DNA of 8,911 nt from Treponema sp. (lineage in GTDB: Bacteria > Spirochaetota > Spirochaetia > Treponematales > Breznakiellaceae): contig JAISAK010000079.1 in NCBI GenBank assembly GCA_031266695.1, forward strand, positions 1 to 8,911. The letters run 5' to 3'. The notes below the pieces were generated by a model. That model was not told the DNA's origin, searched no databases, and saw only the letters and a program-made list of their open reading frames with translations. Of this stretch, positions 5,436 to 8,911 are shown piece after piece. A program made the position numbers and the translations under genes. The first letter of the stretch is position 1; each line of letters starts with the position of its first letter.

Positions 5436-6047
5436 TCACACCTTCACCCGGCCGCGGAAACTCCGCGAAAGCGTCAGGCGGTCGGTGTATTCAAGATCGC
5501 CGCCTACGGGGAGGCCCGAGGCAAGGCGGGTTACCTCGACAGGAAAATCCTTGAGCAGCTTCTGCAGATAGAGGGCGGTGGTATCGCCTTCGACGGTAGG
5601 ATTAAGGGCAAGGATGAGTTCTTTTACATTGTCCCCGCGAAGCCGGGCGACAAGCTGCCCTATGGAAAGGCTGTTCGGCCCCAGGCCTTCAAGGGGCGCG
5701 ATAAGACCGCCCAGCACATGAAAAAGGCCGTGAAATTCGCGGGACTCCTCAATAATCCGTACATCCTGGGCGCGTTCGACAACGCAAATAATTGAATGAT
5801 CCCTGCCCGGGTCAGCGCAGATGGGACAGGGGTCGGTTTCGGTAAAACTGCCGCAATTACTACAGCGGCGGATCGCCTGGTGCAGCCCGGCAAGCTCCCC
5901 GGCAAGAGCCCGGGCATAGGAAGGATCGCTGTCAAGAATATGATAACTTATGCGGCCGGCGCTTTTTTTCCCCACGCCGGGAAGCTTGGAGAGCAGCGTC
6001 ACCAGCCGGTCAAGGGCATTGGGGCCGCCGTTCTGATTAAGACTCAT
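5436..6047 (-). CDS. recR: Recombination mediator protein RecR
   Basis: RecR works with RecF and RecO to load RecA on gapped DNA. This 203-residue protein is the normal family length and has every domain in order. It has a helix-hairpin-helix (LSKLPGVGKKSA, 19-30), a zinc finger with C62, C65, C74 and C77 (CSNCGSF...CPIC), and a Toprim domain (VVERAQDVRIIEES, 89-102, and LNPTVEGDTTALYL, 148-161). It ends with the family C-terminus (LASGLPVGGDLEYTDRLT, 175-192). The ATG overlaps the ybaB stop by four bases (6044-6047), implying translational coupling. It lies downstream of dnaX and ybaB, as in many bacteria. Nothing is missing. Confidence 0.97.
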   Translation of the reverse strand: MSLNQNGGPNALDRLVTLLSKLPGVGKKSAGRISYHILDSDPSYARALAGELAGLHQAIRRCSNCGSFTETDPCPICADPGRDHSIICVVERAQDVRIIEESREFHGLFHVLGGLIAPLEGLGPNSLSIGQLVARLRGDNVKELILALNPTVEGDTTALYLQKLLKDFPVEVTRLASGLPVGGDLEYTDRLTLSRSFRGRVKV

Positions 6048-6397
6048 GAAACCCCCGGAAAGCCGCCGGGACAGCCGGGCATACCCGGGATTCCCGCAAT
6101 TCCGAGGCTTCCCGCCATAGCGCCCATTTCGCGGTTTATTTCTTCCCTGACTTTTTCAAGGGCATTGGCGAAGGCAGCCATGATAAGGTCCTGAAGCATT
6201 TCCGTATCGCCGCCCTCCATTGCTTCCGGCGCAATCCTGACCGCGATAACTTCGATTTTCCCGTTCAGGTCTATCTCTACCATGCCGCCGCCCGAGGAGC
6301 CGGTGGTATTTATGGAACCAAGTTTTTCCTGAAAAAAACTCATCTGCTCCTGTATTTTTTCGGCATTTTTCAAAAGGTCAAAGGGATTAATGTTCAT
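6044..6397 (-). CDS. ybaB: YbaB/EbfC-family nucleoid-associated protein
   Basis: This is a 117-residue DNA-binding protein of the YbaB/EbfC family, a small dimer that coats or bends DNA. In the spirochaete Borrelia the relative EbfC regulates genes. The visible fold is an N-terminal helix (NPFDLLKNAEKIQEQMSFFQEKL), strands GGGMVEIDLNGKIEVIAVRI (37-55) and a long helix (EMLQDLIMAAFANALEKVREEINREMGAM). The tail is unusual: about 15 residues rich in Gly and Pro in a collagen-like rhythm (GIPGMPGCPGGFPG, 102-115). The start is set by GGAG five bases before the ATG. It sits 34 bp after dnaX and overlaps recR, the standard arrangement. Confidence 0.94.
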   Translation of the reverse strand: MNINPFDLLKNAEKIQEQMSFFQEKLGSINTTGSSGGGMVEIDLNGKIEVIAVRIAPEAMEGGDTEMLQDLIMAAFANALEKVREEINREMGAMAGSLGIAGIPGMPGCPGGFPGVS

Positions 6398-6431
6398 AGC
6401 GGCTCCGTTTTATACTCCACAGATTTATGGG

Positions 6432-8102
6432 CTAAACCCCGGCCGGGTTTTTTGAATAGAGCCCTTTGATCAAGGCGCCGGGAATTATCCGCAGCACCCG
6501 TTTTACCTCGGGGGCCGTACTTTCCTCCGCCGCGTACCCTGGGTTCTCCGCAGAGTCCGCGCTTTCCGCTGCCGGTGTTTTCCCGTTTTCTTCCGTATCC
6601 TGATTAAGGCTGCTCCAAAAAGGAACATCCTTATTTTCATCCTCGTCCATATCGCCGGATACATCAATAGCGCCGCTGAACTCGTCAAGATCGGTTCCCG
6701 AAGCTTTTGCGAGGAGCATGCGCCTGAAATCTTCCGACAAAGAACCGCCTCCGAAGGGTGTCCGATAATCCGCCACGCCGCGGCCGCCCGGAGCCTGCAC
6801 ACCATTCTGCGTTTCGGGATCGGCCAAAGCTTTTTCAGCCTCGGGCGTCCCTTCAGCTAAAGGGCGGGAAGCCTCCCCGCCGCTCCGGGCCGGCAAGGCA
6901 TCTCCGCCGCGCGGGACCTCTTCGCCGCGCAGAGCCTCTCCGCTGCGCAGAGCCTGCCGCGCTCCGTCCAGGGCGGCCTTGAGTTCCGGCGGGGAAACCC
7001 AGCGGCCGAGCCAGGACAGCTTGGAAACAGCAGTCTCAAGCTCAAAGCGGGGCGACACCGAATAGCGGATATCGCGGTAACAGGCAAGGAGCGTATCCAG
7101 GGCCTGTTCAAGCCGGATGGAATCGAGAACCCGGAGAACTTTTTCGGAGAACAGTTTAGGGCTGTAACCCAAAAGGGACTCCCGGGTAATTCCGTTTTTC
7201 AGAAGCAGGAGGCTGCGGTAGTAAGCGGCAAGATCGATAACGCACTGTTCAACGGAAACGCCGGAATCGAGTATCTTGTCAATCCGCGCAAAAGCGCCGG
7301 GCGTGTCATTGGCGGCGCAGGCTTCCGCCAGGGCGTTGAGTTCTTCAAGGCCGGCCAGTCCAAGCTTTTCGCGAATAAGTTCCTCGCGGATCCGCCCGCC
7401 GGAAAAAGAGGCAACCTGATCAAAAAGGGTAAAGGCGTCCCGAAGGCTCCCGGTGGATTCCCGGGCAATCCAGAAAAGGGCCTCATCTTCCGCCTGTATC
7501 CCCGTTTCGGCGCAGATTTTTTTCAGAATACCCTGAATCGTTTCGATGGGAATAAGCCGGAAGCTGAACTGCTGGCAGCGGCTCTTGATTGTGGCCGGAA
7601 CCTTGTGCAGCTCCGTGGTTGCGAAGATGAAGATAATGTAGGGCGGCGGCTCCTCGATGGTTTTAAGCAGCGCGTTAAAGGCGCTGTTGGAAAGCATGTG
7701 CACTTCGTCGATGATGTAAACTTTGTAAGGCCCCGACTGCGGCGGAAAGAGCACCTCGTCCTTAATCTGGCGAACATCGTTGACCGAAGTATTCGAAGCG
7801 CCGTCGATTTCGATTACGTCCATATTGGCGCCCTGACTAATCGCCCTGCAGTTGGCGCAGACTCCGCAGGGCACGGCGGCAGGCCCTTTTTCGCAGTTCA
7901 GGGAACGCGCGAGGATTCGGGCGGCGCTGGTTTTTCCGCAGCCCCGGGGGCCGGAAAAAAGGTAGGCGTGGGCAATTTGCTTCTTTTCCAGCGAATTTTT
8001 CAGGGTGGAGACTACAAATTCCTGCCCCACCAGTTCATCAAAGCTTTTGGGACGCCGTTTTGCGGCGGTTGCTTCATATACAGGAACGCCCGAGTTTGCC
8101 AT
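6432..8102 (-). CDS. dnaX: DNA polymerase III subunit gamma/tau (clamp loader ATPase)
   Basis: DnaX is the motor of the clamp loader that opens the beta clamp on primed DNA. This copy has 556 residues. The AAA+ core is complete: GPRGCGKTS Walker A (51-59), zinc module C70, C79, C82 and C85, IIDEVHML Walker B (130-137), SRC (174-176) and sensor 2 GSLRD (218-222). The collar domain follows to about residue 370. The rest is a low-complexity, acidic and proline-rich linker with a short hydrophobic C-terminus (RVLRIIPGALIKGLYSK). Residues 384-401 are three hexapeptide repeats, ALRSGE, ALRGEE and VPRGGD. I saw no convincing internal frameshift site that would make a short gamma form. It is the first gene of the dnaX-ybaB-recR operon, just after SRP RNA. 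No clear Shine-Dalgarno precedes the ATG. Confidence 0.96.
   Translation of the reverse strand: MANSGVPVYEATAAKRRPKSFDELVGQEFVVSTLKNSLEKKQIAHAYLFSGPRGCGKTSAARILARSLNCEKGPAAVPCGVCANCRAISQGANMDVIEIDGASNTSVNDVRQIKDEVLFPPQSGPYKVYIIDEVHMLSNSAFNALLKTIEEPPPYIIFIFATTELHKVPATIKSRCQQFSFRLIPIETIQGILKKICAETGIQAEDEALFWIARESTGSLRDAFTLFDQVASFSGGRIREELIREKLGLAGLEELNALAEACAANDTPGAFARIDKILDSGVSVEQCVIDLAAYYRSLLLLKNGITRESLLGYSPKLFSEKVLRVLDSIRLEQALDTLLACYRDIRYSVSPRFELETAVSKLSWLGRWVSPPELKAALDGARQALRSGEALRGEEVPRGGDALPARSGGEASRPLAEGTPEAEKALADPETQNGVQAPGGRGVADYRTPFGGGSLSEDFRRMLLAKASGTDLDEFSGAIDVSGDMDEDENKDVPFWSSLNQDTEENGKTPAAESADSAENPGYAAEESTAPEVKRVLRIIPGALIKGLYSKNPAGV
6901..6954 (-). repeat. Three 18-bp tandem repeats inside dnaX
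   Basis: Three imperfect 18-base units are adjacent at 6901-6918, 6919-6936 and 6937-6954. Units two and three differ at only two positions; unit one differs more. The 18-base period keeps the frame and encodes the hexapeptide repeats in the linker after the DnaX collar. Such a minisatellite in a disordered linker can change copy number between strains without harming the ATPase core. Confidence 0.8.
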
Positions 8103-8108
8103 AAGCCT

Positions 8109-8137
8109 ACTATATATAAAAGATTGAAAAGGAACAA
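8109..8137 (-). promoter_or_regulatory. Possible dnaX promoter, very close to the start codon
   Basis: On the minus strand a TTGTTC (8132-8137) and a TATAGT (8109-8114) are 17 bp apart. The minus 10 ends only six bases before the ATG, so transcription would begin at or near the A of the start codon, giving a leaderless message. This fits the absence of a good Shine-Dalgarno. The alternative is read-through from the SRP RNA promoter. Confidence 0.4.
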
Positions 8138-8164
8138 CCGGAAAACCTTGAGCCGAATGAAAAA

Positions 8165-8272
8165 GCCCCCGCCAGGTATGCCACGGCGCAGAAAACTTCC
8201 GCTTACTGTTGCTTCCTTCCGGTCCTGGCAGGGTTAGGCGGCGTCTCCTCGCATGGTTCCTGGCAGCGGGGC
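8165..8272 (-). ncRNA. ffs: Signal recognition particle RNA (4.5S type, small bacterial form)
   Basis: SRP RNA binds Ffh and its receptor FtsY to bring membrane proteins to the translocon. On the minus strand the conserved domain IV is plain: CCAGGACCGGAAGGAAGCA, with the GGAA tetraloop closed by CC and GG and the flanking AGCA of the Ffh-binding internal loop (about 8209-8227). The ends pair: GCCCC and GCCAGG at 8259-8272 with CCTGGC and GGGGC at 8165-8176. A five-base T-run follows (8160-8164), giving intrinsic termination. The length of about 108 bases fits the short 4.5S class without an Alu domain. It lies immediately upstream of dnaX, the order also known in Bacillus (scr-dnaX-ybaB-recR). 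Exact ends are inferred from the terminal stem and may be off by one or two bases. Confidence 0.93.
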
Positions 8273-8278
8273 CTGATT

Positions 8279-8308
8279 ATGATACTATGCGGGTCTGGTG
8301 GAAATCAA
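8279..8308 (-). promoter_or_regulatory. Probable SRP RNA promoter
   Basis: On the minus strand a TTGATT (8303-8308) and a TATCAT (8279-8284) are 18 bp apart. The predicted start falls on the G residues at 8272-8273, exactly the first bases of the terminal SRP RNA stem. That agreement supports both the promoter and the RNA 5' end. Confidence 0.65.
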
Positions 8309-8321
8309 GTAAGCAAAATAT

Positions 8322-8548
8322 ATGCAAGGTAAGATGTTTTTCCCCTTGCACCAGAAAATGAAATCAACAGCCTCCCCCGCGGGAGCGCCAAAGCCGCTGT
8401 TCACTTGCCTGTAGAGTCCGCCTTCGCAGCCTTGGGAAGTCTGCTCCGGCGGGGAATTCCAGAGTCGTTCACAGCGGTTTTGGCGCTCCCGCAGGGGAAG
8501 ATATTCCTTTCATTCGTGACACAAGAGGCAGAACCTTTTACCTTGCAT
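8322..8548. repeat. Long imperfect palindrome with 83-bp arms
   Basis: The left arm 8322-8404 matches the reverse complement of the right arm 8467-8548 at about 63 of 83 positions in a hand alignment with one gap. The outer 11 bases (ATGCAAGGTAA, 8322-8332) are perfect. The inner 30 or so, including GCGGGAGCGCCAAA, are nearly so. The loop is 62 bases. Transcribed from either strand, this would fold into one long hairpin. The left end lies some 14 bp from the SRP RNA minus 35. It could be an inverted duplication of an intergenic repeat, a MITE-like element or a structured RNA. Confidence 0.75.
8373..8455 (-). repeat. Hairpin repeat element, copy A
   Basis: The element is closed by a stem between TCCCCCGCGGGAGC (8373-8386) and GCTCCGGCGGGGA (8443-8455), about 12 pairs with one bulge and one mismatch. 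Its interior contains the 26-base core (8386-8411) that recurs perfectly, inverted, at 8847-8872. Its left half also forms the inner part of the long palindrome with 8467-8492. Confidence 0.65.
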
Positions 8549-8603
8549 GTCTTTTTTACAATCGGGAAGAGACCAAGGCAGGCAAGGCCAAGGGGGGCGA
8601 AAT

Positions 8604-8626
8604 AAAAGCGCCCCATTAAGGGGCGT
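8604..8626 (-). terminator. Minus-strand intrinsic terminator without an assigned gene
   Basis: GCGCCCC (8608-8614) pairs with GGGGCGT (8620-8626) across the loop ATTAA. Read on the minus strand the hairpin is followed directly by TTTTATTT. This is a well-formed terminator for a transcript coming from the right, yet no gene is visible between it and the window edge. The transcript may be a small RNA from 8627-8911 or a gene beyond the edge. Confidence 0.6.
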
Positions 8627-8643
8627 TGTTGAGAGAAGTTGAC

Positions 8644-8805
8644 TGCGCCCGGCGCACAATACACCCACAACAAACCGAAGGTTTGAAGCATGCGTAAGCA
8701 TGTTGAGAGACTAAAAGTAGCATGGTGGGAGCCCCGAAAAAGCTACAGCACAGAATAAATGCTTAAGGGGCGTGGCCGCAGTACTAAACAAAGGCGCGAA
8801 GCCTT
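8644..8805. repeat. Series of compact hairpins
   Basis: In order, the hairpins are TGCGCCCGGCGCA (8644-8656), CAAACC-GAA-GGTTTG (8671-8685), CATGC-GTAA-GCATG (8689-8702), GTAGC (8717-8721) with GCTAC (8742-8746), and AAGGC-GCGAA-GCCTT (8791-8805). Direct repeats are also present: TGTTGAGAGA at 8627-8636 and 8701-8710, and TTAAGGGGCGT at 8616-8626 and 8763-8773. This density suggests a structured RNA or a repeat array. No known RNA family is recognised. Confidence 0.5.
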
Positions 8806-8811
8806 CAGGCT

Positions 8812-8891
8812 GAGCAGCGCGCCGCCGGAGCAGAAGACGGATTCTGCAGGCAAGTGAACAGCGGCTTTGGCGTCCCCGCGGCGCGCCGCTC
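8812..8891 (+). repeat. Hairpin repeat element, copy C (inverted relative to A)
   Basis: GAGCAGCGCGCCGC (8812-8825) pairs with GCGGCGCGCCGCTC (8878-8891) with a single mismatch, closing an 80-base element. Its interior matches copy A in reverse complement: 40 of 44 positions (8838-8881 against 8377-8420), plus a perfect 13-mer (8822-8834 against 8440-8452). Sixteen bases present in A are absent here. The outer stem sequence differs from A but is still paired. Confidence 0.7.
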
Positions 8892-8911
8892 GGATTAAAA
8901 CCCTCGCGCCT

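Larger units (their letters stand above)
8309..8911. other. About 600 bp without a credible gene, packed with inverted repeats
   Basis: Short open frames exist here on both strands (up to 96 codons), but they read through the repeat arms, have no family motifs and overlap one another. I therefore call none of them genes. What the stretch holds is listed separately: the 83-bp inverted duplication, the A and C hairpin elements, a minus-strand terminator and a run of compact hairpins. No tRNA, rRNA or tmRNA signatures are visible. Its right boundary is not reached within the window. Confidence 0.6.

Noticed and set aside
6434..6453. Plus-strand terminator-like AAACCC/GGGTTT stem followed by Ts
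   Set aside because: There is no plus-strand gene to terminate, and it overlaps the dnaX stop codon. In the dnaX direction there is no T-run.
6432..6460. Slippery A AAA AAC heptamer near the end of dnaX
   Set aside because: It lies only a few codons before the stop, after all functional domains, so it could not produce a gamma-type short product.
8401..8701. Overlapping short open frames at the right end (63 to 96 codons on both strands)
   Set aside because: They run through the inverted repeats, overlap on opposite strands, have no family motifs and no convincing ribosome binding sites.
8604..8710. Integron attC-like site around GGGGCGTTGTTGAG
   Set aside because: The end resembles attC right ends, and treponemal integrons exist. 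But GTTGAGA fails the GTTRRRY pattern, no matching left RYYYAAC arm was found, and no cassette genes or integrase are visible. The hairpin is better explained as a terminator.
8800..8911. tRNA, tmRNA or RNase P RNA at the right edge
   Set aside because: No T-loop, CCA end, tmRNA tag or RNase P conserved boxes were seen on either strand.

Overview
The window looks like a chromosomal segment of a moderately GC-rich spirochaete, most likely a termite-gut-type Treponema. This is inferred from gene content, gene order and protein style; no database search was possible. Right to left on the minus strand runs a core cluster: SRP RNA (ffs), dnaX, ybaB, recR and a secreted cyclophilin-FKBP fusion. The first four match the order known from Firmicutes and other bacteria, and dnaX, ybaB and recR are also neighbours in Treponema pallidum.

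Layout. 1-1256 (+): the C-terminal third of an RND efflux pump, translationally coupled (ATGA) to a small PII-like protein. 1257-1414: a convergent gap with a nested hairpin and a probable bidirectional terminator. 1415-2191 (-): a PilZ protein with a receiver-like N-terminal domain, divergent from an ApbE-type flavin transferase lipoprotein at 2229-3293 (+). 3300-4130: an AT-rich island with a ribbon-helix-helix antitoxin and PIN toxin pair (-), with its own promoter, an operator-like palindrome and two related hairpins between the genes. 4128-4220 (+): the wreck of an XRE-type helix-turn-helix gene. 4339-8102 (-): PPIase fusion, recR, ybaB and dnaX. 8165-8272 (-): SRP RNA. 8309-8911: no credible gene, but dense with inverted repeats, compact hairpins and a minus-strand terminator that serves no visible gene.

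How the genes work together. dnaX (clamp loader), ybaB (nucleoid-associated protein) and recR (recombination repair) form a DNA-maintenance operon, and the PPIase gene 20 bp after recR is probably co-transcribed. The RND and PII-like pair suggests an efflux pump with a small regulatory partner. The RHH/PIN pair is a self-regulated toxin-antitoxin module, probably acquired horizontally.

The least explained part is the right end. An 83-bp inverted duplication (8322-8404 against 8467-8548) overlaps a second hairpin element that recurs inverted at 8812-8891. In that second copy the outer stem has a different sequence yet is still self-complementary. This suggests a dispersed structured repeat family or a non-coding RNA locus.
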